Positions 1-11,811 of a stretch of 64,000 nucleotides of DNA are shown one piece after another. Below the pieces are notes generated by a model. It was given only the letters and a program-made list of their open reading frames with translations, did not search any database and was not told where the DNA came from. Both the position numbers and the translations under genes were made by a program. Source of the stretch: Metopolophium dirhodum (Eukaryota; Arthropoda; Insecta; Hemiptera; Aphididae); contig NC_083563.1 in the NCBI RefSeq assembly GCF_019925205.1, forward strand, positions 3,844,001 to 3,908,000. The letters are read 5' to 3'. Position 1 is the first letter of the stretch. Each line of letters opens with the position of its first letter.

Positions 1-960
1 ACATTACTATTATTTTTTTCCCCAGTAAGTTTCTAACTAGACCAGTGATATTTTTGTCAGTTTCACAATTTAAAGTAGAATACATTTAATGTTTGTGTAA
101 AATATCAAGTATCAAACTAATAGTTTTTTTTTTATTCAATTAAATTGTTTTACAATTTTCAGTTTAGATAACTGAGAGTAGTGTATGCCATTAAGTGGTT
201 CTTCACTCTTCGTATTTAAAATTTAATTGGATATAAATAAAACTATTGCTTCAAAATTTTGACCATACTTCCATAACGTCTAATTGTGTCATACTATGGA
301 ATTAAAAATATAGTTAGCAATCTAAAACAATTAAAACCTATAAGTTTATAGTTTATCTATCAAAAAGCAAATGGGTAACGAAAAACTATATTAATATGGA
401 ATTTTTAAATTCAAATACAAAAATGATATAATATTTCTCAGAACAATCACTAATACCCCATATAGTATCAAAAATACATCATAATTTAAAAACCCGTGTA
501 CTGAAATAAAAATGGTTGAGAGACCTTTTAACCTAATTATTATTTATACTCAATTTATGTAATAATACAGATCACTTGCTATAGTATTATTACTACTTAT
601 GTGCATATATAATAATATTATATATTTTTAGAGTAATTTAAATGATTTTTTTCTTTGATCATGTGAACCATATATAATTTTTTTTGTTTTCTGATCAAAT
701 TTATTTATAGTATTAGGTACTTAATCAACTAAAATGAAAATGTTTAAATGAGTAACTTTTAAATTCTCATAGTTAAGACTTAAGAGTATAGAATTACTTT
801 GTACATAATCATTAATCATTAATCGTCGTCCCGAATTCAAATAGTTCAAGTATTGTGAAAAGTATTAAGATTTAGGACTGTTGTTCTATTAATATCCTAT
901 CTTCTATGTCCCATCGTAACATGTGATGTATTATATTATTGCATCGATATGTGAATAATG
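1..960. other. AT-rich DNA, nothing recognised
   Basis: Very AT-rich sequence with short homopolymer runs and scattered stop codons in all frames. A pyrimidine tract ending in CAG near position 25 could be a splice acceptor, but no open frame follows it. I see no gene or repeat here. Confidence 0.6.
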
Positions 961-2550
961 CATTCCGTCTTAAATTCGATTGAAATTCGATACTAGCGCG
1001 GGAAAATCTAATCGTCGCCGGGTCGGTGAAGTTGTTGTGTGTTGTGTGGTAGATGACTGGGTGGAAGAGAAAGAGTGAGAGAGCGCAAGCGATAAAGAAA
1101 GAGGACCGTCGTAAAACTGATTGTCAACTGTGTTTGGAAAAAAAAAAACTATAAAATCCGGAAATGCAATTTATCACGTGTTAAACTTACATATGTGTAC
1201 GCGGGTATAATAATATAGTGGTGCCGCACAAACGACGGGTAGGTATGTACGTCTCGGGGTACGACAACAAAACGTTATCGTGTCTTACCGAGTGTCCGAC
1301 ATATATATAGGCTTAGGTTAGGGGGTTGCGATGGAATTCGGCCTTGTCGTTAAATGCGGGGATTTGATGAAGGGAGGGCATCTCATGTATAACCGTATAG
1401 GATACTGTAAGGTGGCGATGACTACACAACAGCAGTGCAAGCTGCTATATATTATAATATTATTATTATTATTATATGTGTATAGCCACGTCCTTTTTCT
1501 GCTGCGGAACAAAAGTGAAGAGGAACTGATTTTTTTCCTACCGTTTTCGCCGAATCCTTACAAACGATTCCCAGTCTAATTTATGCACATTCGATTTTGA
1601 CTTTGACGCGACCGGCCGGCATACGTGCGTGAAACGTAATAACGCGCGTTCCATGTTCCCAAGAGGATCTATATATTGTATAATATGATCATGATATGCG
1701 CACTCGTCGATATATTAGCTGAAAATTACATTTATATTATATATACATATTATGTCAATACAATATTATACGAGTGGCGTTGTATATGATATATGTATCC
1801 AGACTCCAGGCATGAGGAGGCGGAGGGGGGTGAAGGAGAAATTACCCTCGGGCCCTGAAATTTGGTACTAGTCAGTTTTTTGAACTAAAGAAACAATTAA
1901 AAATAAGATATTGACGAACACAGCGGAAAAAATTAATTTCTAACAGTTACCTTTCAAATTAAATGATGGCTGGTCAAAATAGTGGATCCCATAAAAGGCA
2001 TTAGCCCAGAGCCCGGATATCTGTCTACACTGCCCTGTGTATATCACACTGTTTAACCAGCCTGTTGGTCGTTGGATCAGGTTGTTGGTGTGATAAAATA
2101 GATTTCTTATTAGTTATTCGGCCCGGATTTGAGTCCATAAATATTATAATAGATAATATTGTCGTACTCAGCCGGAGGAAACGTGATTCAAACCGGCTAC
2201 GAGTGTGCGTGGCTGGAGAACGAGACACTTATATTATACTATATAATAGAACCATCGTACTTTTTTCCTGCGCAAGGAGTACGATATTAACATAACAATC
2301 GTTCAGGGGCTGCGGAACCGTATTTGCAGGACGAGCTGCTTCGCGCAATGTTATTATAGAGAAATAATAATAATAATAATAATAATATAAACCTCCACCA
2401 CCAGCCAGCCAACCAATGCACACTCGCGCTCACGACGGTTTTCTCTGGAAGAACGTGCGATATCGTAAAAACAGTTTATCGTAGAACACCCGGTGTTTAA
2501 CTTTGACTCACACACACGCACAATCGGAATATACAGCTCTGTTTAAAACG

Positions 2551-2582
<32 letters not shown>

Positions 2583-2583
2583 C
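2551..2583. repeat. CT/TC microsatellite
   Basis: Nearly uninterrupted CT dinucleotide tract, read directly from the sequence. On the plus strand it is a long pyrimidine run. No splice acceptor AG follows directly. Confidence 0.9.
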
Positions 2584-2779
2584 TCCTGTATCTCTGTCTC
2601 TGCCTCTCGCAAGCGAGTGCTATCCAGCGTCACTGTAGAATAAGTTCTCTCTCCTCCAAACTTGCTGGGAACCAAACGCACGCTTCGCGCCAGACTATAA
2701 TATGTATACACACAACGACTCCTGTGCACCGATCAGCTTTCCACGTCCCTCCCGAGCTTTCTCGATATAATATGCTTAA

Positions 2780-2783
<4 letters not shown>

Positions 2784-2815
<32 letters not shown>

Positions 2816-2825
2816 ACACACACAC
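2784..2825. repeat. CA microsatellite, interrupted once
   Basis: CA dinucleotide repeat of about 40 bases with a single T interruption near 2811. A TA tract lies close by at 2889-2906. The short translated frames across it are repeat artefacts. Confidence 0.9.
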
Positions 2826-3321
2826 TCTCCGTCGCTCCGTGTTTGTGATATTATAGTACCGGCACCCCGTGTATATAATAATAACACACATATATATATA
2901 TATATTTTATATACGTACAATAATGAACTTCCTCCGGTTTGGACTCGGTCTGAGTTATTGGGTCGGCTATTATAATTAAAAGTCGTAAATCGGGCACGGG
3001 TTACACTCGGGCGGTAGCACGGCGTGTGCGTGCGCTATACCGATCCGAACGATTAGCTTTCTCCCTCAGCCGCCGCCAATCGCGCGGATATCCCTCTCGC
3101 AGCACTCTCACTATATATAATATATCTATATACGTGGATAATATAGTATTAATATCTTTTGCCCGCCCGTAATAGTCGACATTCCCGCGATATTTTAACG
3201 CCACACATATTATTATTATTATTATAAGCGCGTCGGTGTATAACGTCGGTCCGCCGAACGCCGCGGTACGTCGGCAAATGAGCACGCGCGATTGTGATAG
3301 TGAAAATCGGTCGTTGTAAAT

Positions 3322-3361
3322 ATGATAATACTTCGTAAAATAGCCATCGGAGCGTATCGCG
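3322..3361 (+). CDS. candidate first coding exon ending at a GTGAGT donor (very tentative)
   Basis: An ATG at 3322 opens 13 codons (starting MIILRKIAIGAYR) that run without a stop into the donor at 3362 (GTGAGTAA), leaving an intron in phase 1. It sits at the edge of the CpG-elevated block, where a first exon would be expected. The peptide is too short to recognise and is not a convincing signal peptide. The donor is better supported than the coding status; the segment may simply be 5' UTR. No downstream exon was identified. Confidence 0.18.
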
Positions 3362-3625
3362 GTGAGTAAAATGACGTGTGCCGCAGTGTCGGAGACGCGA
3401 CTTGAGAATGTCAGGTGAAACGAGAGATCGGCGATGGGGGAAAAAAAAAAACGTGGACTGTATAGGTTTTTTGAAACTCTGGACGACGCTAAGTTTATTT
3501 TAAGTCATTCGCGTATTACCTGTGTGTTTATTGCGATTTGTCGAGTACACCGAGTATAACAATGTACAAAATATTATATGCTATCGATTGATCCATTATT
3601 TGTTATGTCGACTAGATGGAAATAT

Positions 3626-3674
3626 CATAGACATATTATTAATAAATTAATTATAGATTATTTATATGTCTATG
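3626..3674. repeat. short inverted repeat
   Basis: CATAGACATA at 3626-3635 is mirrored as TATGTCTATG at 3665-3674 around an AT-rich loop. This gives a possible 10-bp stem. No target-site duplication was seen. Confidence 0.6.
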
Positions 3675-3741
3675 GGAAATATGGTAACCAGTTTATCCAA
3701 CATAATATAATATTGCACAAAATATGTTTGATTAGATAACA

Positions 3742-4020
3742 TCAAGATGAAATTCCACGAACTCTTCTATTTATTTTTCGCGCAATTGATGGCACTGGCT
3801 GATAGTAAGGGATTTTAGTTTCGGAGTTTTCATTCCAAGAACATTCATTAATATTAGCTCTAGAATTTCTTTGGAAACGTGTTAGATATATTCCCACGGT
3901 CAGTTGGGATTCGTTTGAATTAGTTTCCACGAATGCGCAACTATTAAACTTTCCGTTTTCAATGACTGGTTTTGCCTGTTCGTATTTTCCAAGTTTTTTT
4001 TCTCGAAATTGTTTAAGAAT
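3742..4020 (-). CDS. candidate 3'-terminal exon, unknown protein
   Basis: On the minus strand a stop-free stretch of 92 codons ends at a TGA at 3742-3744. It begins just after a possible acceptor (TATAG at 4021-4025) with a good branch-point word, TACTAAT, at 4036-4042. A stop codon overlaps the acceptor, so the frame opens exactly there. The peptide has mixed, protein-like composition (for example GKFNSCAFVETNSNESQLT and SIARKINRRVRG) without low-complexity runs. No family is recognised. Against it: stretches this long arise by chance several times in 64 kb of such DNA. A plus-strand signal-peptide-like ORF, 3747-3804, overlaps its end in antisense. Confidence 0.25.
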   Translation of the reverse strand: MLKQFREKKLGKYEQAKPVIENGKFNSCAFVETNSNESQLTVGIYLTRFQRNSRANINECSWNENSETKIPYYQPVPSIARKINRRVRGISS

Positions 4021-4253
4021 CTATACATCAGATGCATTAGTACTTATCGATTAATTTTTTTCCAATCAATAAATAACTATAGCTAAATGAATAACTGTTT
4101 AAATGATATGTGGCCATCTGGGTATCGAATATCGATGCCAGGTTGTTTGAATAAAATCGTGCATTATATTATAACGATTATAAGACCAGTAGAATGTTAA
4201 CTCAAGTTAACACAAAGTTGTACTTCGTTATACTTCATATCAATCAACTAACG

Positions 4254-4519
4254 TAGTGGTGGCCAAACTTATTTACCGCAAAGAAAATTGTTCTTAGTGG
4301 GGAAAGAATTAAAAATTTTTCTATAAAGCTAAAAGTATATTAGATATAATATTATTATAGGCATTTAATTTTTTAAACTTTACATTTGTATGTGAATGTA
4401 AAATATTTATATATATGTGAATAAATACTAGAATATAGATACTTTTACAGACCGGATAATAAACTATGGTGAGATATAGCCTATAGATTTGGCCTGCAGA
4501 TCGTAGTTGGGCAATCCAG
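4254..4519. mobile_element. degenerate non-autonomous hAT (Charlie-type) remnant
   Basis: The left end reads TAGTGGTGGCCAAACTTATT and the right end reads GGCCTGCAGATCGTAGTTGG followed by GCAATCCAG. These resemble the paired termini of Charlie-type hAT elements, where a GGCC...GTTGGCCA pattern closes the element. The 8-base flanks, AACTAACG and AACTTAAG, match at six of eight positions, consistent with an eroded 8-bp target duplication. The interior is AT-rich and non-coding. Confidence 0.45.
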
Positions 4520-5717
4520 AACTTAAGTTATCACAAAATAAATACGAAAAACACACAACAATTAATAATATCGATTCTAAAAATATAATATAACGTTAAC
4601 AGAATGATTTTGTCTGTAAAGCCGGAACGGCTTATTAAATTACCACCACCTCGAGGGACAACACCTTTTATATTTGTTTTCAGTTTTATTAGGTATATTA
4701 TGTTATCGACTCTTTCGTATCATAAGCGTATTCAGACAACGATTTTTATTACAAAGTCGTTCAAATCACGTCTTAATTGTTCTGTACAATACATTTTATG
4801 GATTGATAATATTCAATTGTTTTTAGTAATATCTTGTTGATTTTCCGATTTTCGTAGAAAAACAAGTTGTTTTGCTGTAATAACACAATTAGATATTATA
4901 TTATTATATTATAGGTATATAGATATATTTATTTATTTTAACTATTTAAAAATTTAACGGATCATACGATCCGAGTACAATATATGTATATAGTACAATA
5001 TTGACAGTAATACAAAATTATATTAATACTACAAATGATACAAAAATAATATTAATATGTATAGAAATAAATATGGCATAATTTCAAAACAACGCCGTTT
5101 CACAAACCGTGACAAATCGTGTTACAACTGTTGAGGAAATTATAATGCTCGTAAAACCCACATACCACTTATAATCAAACAAATTATATTATCGTTTTAT
5201 TTTAGTAAAATGTCACCTACATTATTTAAAAAAATCCCGGGGCTGAGATACAAAATCAAACAAATTTTTTTTAGTTTTACATTTAATTTAAGCCGTTGGG
5301 TTTTTATTAATGAAGGTAATTGATTAATCTAGAGGTTTATTTTTATTCTTTTTGATTTTAATTATTATTACATACATATATTTAAATGTCGTGGAGCTGA
5401 ATAAAAGTTACTACAAATATACTTGCAAGAATTTTCATCAGTAAATATTTTTGGTAAAAAAAAAAAAATTATTATGAATTATTATTAGGTATATTATATT
5501 ATAAGAAAACTGATAAGTCAAAAACAAAAGACAATCACAATATCATTATGTTATTACAGCAGAAAAATGGATTGCACGGAAATGGGAATATGATAATATT
5601 GTTACTGGATAAATGAGGATGGAAAATGGATATTCTGTGAAATAAAATGTAACATATTTTTACCGAATGAAATGTTTACATTATTATTGGGTGTGTAGGA
5701 CGGTTCGAATAACTTAC

Positions 5718-5836
5718 GTATTAAATAAGTAGTACTTAGAGGGGTCGTCAAATACGTTGTATAAAGGATAAATAACGCGGTTTCGTGGAATTTTACCAAC
5801 AGCCATTTGTCCTAATGTAAATTTCGGTTTATTCAT
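5718..5836 (-). CDS. candidate first coding exon ending at a GTAAGT donor
   Basis: On the minus strand an ATG at 5836 opens 39 codons plus two bases that run into AATAC then GTAAGTTATTCG, a good donor (intron 5717 downward, phase 2). An in-frame TGA lies two codons upstream of the ATG. A second in-frame Met occurs at residue 11. The peptide (MNKPKFTLGQMAVGKIPRNR onward, with PLYNVFDDPSKYY later) is well mixed and looks like real protein, but I do not recognise a family and there is no signal peptide. The candidate minus-strand exon at 3742-4020 lies downstream and might belong to the same gene, but the phases do not join directly. At least one further exon would be needed. Confidence 0.28.
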
Positions 5837-8800
5837 ATTTCATAGAAACGAGTGTATAATATAAATTCGGACACATTAAAATAAGTATCATTGTTCGCGG
5901 GAACGCTGCGAGATAATGCACAAAGGTTAAATTAATAATCCAGATTAGTATCCAATGCGCTTTGCTTTTTATTGTACCACTACATTTTATGCACAATTAT
6001 TGAAATATGTGTGAATACAATTATTATTCTGGAACCTACATAAATTGTATGTCAAGCAAATCCCAGAAAAGCATATAATATTATGTACGGAAAGACTACA
6101 AATGCCTGATATAATTATAACACGACAAATTGTATCTAATACCACTCATTTCGTTATTGATATTATATTTTATTCTTATGTTTTTAATATAAAAATGATT
6201 TATAATTTAAATAAATTTACATGTTCCACGTAGAAGGTTTCAATTTTTCATTGTACCTCAAACAGTATTAAATATTTTGTTCAATCGTGTTTTCATTGAT
6301 GTTTGGTACTCATCATTATATTGGTATACTATACATTATACGTGTAATTAAATTATTATTTATCAGTCATACTCAACGTGATTTAATTTCCTAGTTCAAC
6401 AATATGTTCTATTATATTTTAACGTGTACGTTTATTGATATACTTTATGCTGGCATTCATAATTTATTAGCTTTTGCTATATAACTTATGTACGGAATAA
6501 AAATATCGCACTTGTAGAACTTGTAACGTAAAGAGGTGTTCACGTCCCATATGCGATAAGACGTTAAGAAGATGTTTAACTCGAAAAACTTAGAAGAACA
6601 TTCATAAAGCTTGTTGTGTTCAATCATTTTTTGTTTTGAACATTATTATTTATTGTTTGTTAATTTCAAATTTCTTTGGTTGGCGTTCGCAATGCAGAGA
6701 CGAATGTCGAAATAATCCGAAAGGTATTTATTCAAAAAATATAATATATGAGTGAACCAAAACTACACACATCCAAATATCATAATATAACCAGTGCGTA
6801 TAGGAGGAGCGGTTCGCGTTGCAATGCGTCAAGTCATCCGAAACATTAGCGGTTGTTCGTATACGGTGATTCTTTTTCAGTCGTATAATATACATTTGAG
6901 AAGTTGCTGCCGGTCCTTAAACACGGATGAACGAGTGCACAGAGTTAAAGCCTTTGTAACGAATTAAATCTGTTTTTGGTTATTAACCGAATTACGCGAC
7001 CGCGTTCGATGGCGGTGGTTGCAAGGTTGGGAGAGAACAGTGTGTTTTTATTGCCAGACGCCCGCCTAATTAATACTTTTCCCCTGCTATTCCAAATAAT
7101 GTCCGCTCACAATATATATAATATATAAATAAATAGCGATAAGTTGTAGGGCTGACGGGGAGACCGTTGACGGAGAAACGTGTAGTTTTTAATATAACTA
7201 CGTACTGAATTGACAAAGAGAAATTGAATAGAAAAAAAAACTAACTCCATTTTTCTTACTTCTTGGTTAAACTAAATTGTTACAGATCGTAAATCTGAAC
7301 ACAGATTTAATATTTATTAAGATTTCGAGTGACAACCATAATCATAAAGCATTCAACCACGACGGAAAAACTATGACAGAGTCCTATAGAGAGGGTGTGA
7401 GGGAGAAAGAAACGAGAACGACAAAAAAAAAGCTCCTTGCCCAATAAATTAAACCAAAACCTAATAAGAAAGTTTCTTTTTGAATCTTTCAATTCGGTTA
7501 CTTTATGAAAAACTCTGAAGAAAAAATATACATATTATATGCTTTTTATTTTATTTTATTTCATTCAATGCATGTGAAACTGAACAAATGGAAGGAAAGT
7601 ACATTATGTTATATTTATTTATATTATAAACTATAATAACACCGAATGGATTTTATAAGTACATATTTTTGAAACATAAAATTTTATTTTTTTATCGGTT
7701 CCGTGAATATTAATCTGTTACACTCCAAACGTTAAATAAATTATTTAAATATGTGATGCATTGAGAATACATTTTTAAAAAAAAATATGACTCATTGTAG
7801 GTTTACCCGGTTAAAGCATGAAGACAACGCCTTTTTATTAAATGACACAAATAGTTCATTGAAATCATATTACCAAGCATATGCAGTGTGTGTACTAACA
7901 TATAATTATTAACTACATTGCGTGAGTGACCTACAGAAAAAGAGTTGGATAATTAAGGTCAACGTTTTTCTTTTTTTTTTTGATTCAGGAACATAATTAA
8001 TTATAATAATATACAGCACTATATTGTAAAACGAACAACGTCTATGAAACTAATTAAAACAAGTATAACAAATTAAATATATGAGGATAATTATAAATGT
8101 ATAATTTAAATTAAATTTCTCCGTTTATTTTATTATAATGAAGATAATAAAATTATAAAAATTATATTCACATTTATTACGACCCATAATCGTAAATTGT
8201 AACAGTGCACTATTATATTGAAATAAATTTTACAAAAATTTCGAAAAATTGAAATCACAAGATATCTGTGATGGGCGTATAGTAATCTCAACAAATCTGA
8301 ATGCTAGTTATAATATTATATGACTATAATACTGATGGCTGCAGCAGTCGTAGGCGGGTATGGTTACACTTCAATTTGACATTTAACGATACGTCTTACC
8401 TCAATCCGAAACAATACTATAATTTATCACGAAAAACAAAAACAAATATAGAAATACGAGTAATAACGCTTTTTTACGAAAATAATATGAATAACTCGAT
8501 GGTTTGTGTGTTTATTAAGTTCTGACCACACTTGACAGCAGTCATTTCCTTGCGGTTATTTATTTCAAAAATCTCCCATCCAAAAACATTGGATAAAAAA
8601 AATTATAACACAGGAAATAATAATGAACCATAAGTCGAGGTCGATACGATACGATCATATTTTAAAAACCTATAATAATGATGATATAATAATAATATGA
8701 TCATCAATAAATTCATCATGTACGCATCTTGCCTACACATCGCGCCGTGTTACAAATTATTATAATATGAAAAAATATCCACCACGGTGCATGAATCGGA

Positions 8801-9249
8801 ATGTTGGTAAATCGTTTTGCTTCGCTCAGATAAGTACGATGATAAACTATTATGTCATATTTAAATTGAATTATTAATAATTGAATTCAAAAATTGTTCT
8901 AGACAGATATTGGTTATCATTTTACGGATTGTTTGTAGGTATCTCCTTATCTACATAAAAATATGTATTATACGCATTTTGACAATAATAAATTATTGAC
9001 ATAAAAACAAAAGAGGCAAAATGTACACAGTAACGTCGAGAAAACTGGCAGGCCTGGAATGACTGGTTTCAATCGTGACATGTATAGCATTGTATTTAAT
9101 GTTTTGATGGATAATTGCATAAATGTCACCACAGAGTAAACTTACTGTATTAAACCGACCGCAAGACACAAACATTTAATCTTTTAACGAATACTATTCT
9201 AATAGCGCAGAGGAGTAGAAAGACGTTTACACGGCGATGTGTCCATAAA
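5837..9249. other. AT-rich DNA, no gene recognised
   Basis: Mostly AT-rich sequence. Short GC-richer patches at about 6800-7030 contain no convincing exon. The 74-residue frame at 8301-8525 lacks splice context and family resemblance, so I do not call it. Confidence 0.5.
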
Positions 9250-9552
9250 CAATGATAAGACAAAAACCCGGACAACTTCTTTTCCGTCTCGACTGTCCTG
9301 TAATAAAGTCATATTACAGAGCGAAACGAACGCCGTGATTCTACGGCCGGAGAACTCGGCAATTTAACGCCACGTTCAAATTTTCCAAATGCTGCTATAG
9401 TTTTACGGGAGCAGTATATAAGTATAAAAGTACGACAGTAAGACGGGTTCAATTAACTCGTTCGGAACGCGTCTCCCGTAATATTTTATATTTCTATTTA
9501 CTCCTGGTTGTAGCACACACACACCCATATACACACTCACACACACACACCC
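9250..9552. other. CpG-elevated patch ending in an AC microsatellite
   Basis: GC and CpG rise between about 9250 and 9480, followed by interrupted AC repeats at 9513-9552. This could be a small regulatory or 5' exon region. No start codon or donor in it is persuasive. Confidence 0.3.
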
Positions 9553-11200
9553 ACTCAACACTAATTGCGATACGAATTCGTTTATTGTGTTCTGAAAACT
9601 TATGCGGTTGAGCCACCTTAATCCGGCAGTCTAATAACTTTCCAACTTATCCACTTTACTTGTAAAACGGTATTTTCAAATAATGCACTGCTGGATAGTG
9701 GGTGGAGGGTAGAACAGAAGGGGTCGAGGAAAAAAAACGTAAGAGATAAAAAGAAATATTAGTGCAGATGAGTTCATATTGCTTTGTAATATATTAAGCG
9801 AAATTATTCAGCTATTAAACAAAACGGCGGAATACTTTGTTTTGTATTCCGAGGTAGTCCGTCCGTTCACCTCCCTTTCGTTCGTACCCCGCCAAGTCGA
9901 CATTAAAAAATTCAGTTTTCTTGCACACGCGTTATACAGAAAAAAAAATCTCCATTGAAATGGAAATATATAAATACAAAAAAAAAAAAAGACAAGGGGG
10001 AAGATAACTGAAAACGTACTTTGGTGGACATTTTTTATGACGAAACTTTGTCCTGCCAAGATTTCTATTACTAGTGGTTTTGTTTATTCTGTCGGAGTAT
10101 TTGCTTGTGACATTATCATATACAACAGGAGAGGTTAAAATATTAATACCATTTCGGTTTTCCCTCGCATATAAGTTCACAAATTACACTTGTTGGTCCC
10201 TCGGGTATTATTCAACATTTTTCACAATACAATTTCAGCTTACCTGCAACGGTATTGTAATATTCATAAGCAAAAACCATTATACATACCAATCAATTGA
10301 TATTATTAACATTATATCGTGCGTCGTTAGAAAACATACAAGAGTACCGTTGCTATTCAAATGAACGGCTTACTGATGCGATGAAATATTATTTTACGCC
10401 TTTTTCAACTGAAAATCGTACAAGCAGATATAACGTCTGCTTTCAACAAACAAAAGTTGAGTGGACTAAACAGTATCAAGTGTCTTCTTTACATTATATT
10501 ATCTTAATTCACGTATTCACGTGTATTGTATTGATATTACATTTTTTGTTTGTTTATTTTTTATATTTTATATTGTATATTAAGTAGGTATAATTATTTG
10601 TTGTGTAATGCTGTCCGTTTGTTTTTTGTTCTAAGAGAAAATATATTTCATCGAAAATATCATGACAAACATAAATATTATAAGTTATAAACTTTTTAAG
10701 TGTCATAATCATAAACATGATTAGAACTTATTATGAGACCCATATTTTTGTGCCTAATTGATAAAATAAATCAATTAAAGATTGGCGCAATTTCATTATA
10801 TTAAAAATAAAAATATAATAGTTTTTTTTATTGGTACCCAATAATACAATAACGGATAAGTGCATCACTATAATTGGCTCCTTATTGATACATTAGTACC
10901 AAATAGCTTGTGTTGCAATAATCGCGCCTATTGATGAATATCGTCGACAACTCAATCAAGTTCAATTTTATTATAGAAGTCATACGTATGTAGGCAGACC
11001 ATGATCAAACCATAAACATAAATATATAATTGCGAATGAGGTGGTATAGTAAAAAATTGATTATACTATATTATTTTCCGTCGTCCTGTTGAGCTCAGAA
11101 GTCGAGAAACTTATTTTCAAAACACATTGACCGATTGGAAACATATTATTCAAAATGGTTTTTACCGCTAAAAACGGATTACACCGACCAACAATGCGGT
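9553..11200. other. AT-rich DNA with overlapping weak open frames
   Basis: Two opposed frames look partly protein-like: minus 9932-10180 and plus about 10331-10500. The plus one follows an acceptor-like CGTCGTTAG ending at 10330 and would start in phase 1. Neither has a complete exon structure, so they are noted and not called as genes. Confidence 0.3.
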
Positions 11201-11811
11201 GTACTGCGTTTATCGTGAGTACGAAATGTATTAAGTGGCTTTTGAATAGCGCACGGAGGGGGGAACTACCCTTGGTGTGCGCGCGTTTTCATCGGGGGCC
11301 GTAGCTGGCGCATCCACCTATAGAAAATATCTGTTATTATTATTGTTCATTGTAATATTTGTCCGTATAAAAAGGAAAGATAAAATAATAATAATAATAA
11401 TATCGGCTTTCGGCTGATTGGGTCTTGATTGTGGGCGCTCGGAGATTTTTCTCGCTTCACGGCGAGTGAAATACTCGGTAGTGGACGAGAGGAATATACC
11501 TGCTTCAGTCAGCCGGCGTCGAGGGCCGGATGAACAGGATGAGGTTTTCGACAGCCGTGCTCAACCATTACCCCTACTATCAGTACTACCGAAGCCGCTA
11601 CAACAACGGTGTGGGTCTCTTATCTCGGATTATCCAGAAGTTTTTGAATGCATCAATCATTTTTTTTGATTTCTTTCGTCGGGATTCTCTTTTCCGCCCT
11701 GAAAGGTGGATCGTGCAGACGTGTACGAGAGGATTAATAATAATAATAATAATTTTAACGATAATAATAATTATTATTCTAATCATATTTACTCGGGACT
11801 CGTGTACATAA
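11201..11811. other. CpG-rich block with overlapping open frames, possible 5' exon
   Basis: From about 11230 to 11720 the sequence is GC-rich for this window and open in two plus-strand frames at once. One has an ATG at 11530 and encodes a tyrosine-rich stretch (HYPYYQYYRSRYNNG) before running into an AAT-repeat tract at 11731-11780. The frames overlap each other and lack clear donors, so coding status is undecided. A promoter or 5' UTR is equally likely. Confidence 0.25.

Larger units (their letters stand above)
961..3361. other. CpG-elevated, microsatellite-rich block; possible promoter / 5' exon region
   Basis: Base composition changes at about 960: CpG dinucleotides become frequent and the block carries CT, CA and TA microsatellites. 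It ends at a strong splice-donor-like sequence, CGCG then GTGAGTAA, at 3358-3369. This pattern suits an insect promoter with a 5' untranslated exon followed by a long intron. That reading is inference: no core promoter element stands out and the short open frames here are low-complexity. Confidence 0.3.

Noticed and set aside
9932..10180. Protein-like minus frame with a GTACGT donor-like end
   Set aside because: It begins with GTG directly after a stop, shows no acceptor, and overlaps an equally open plus frame.
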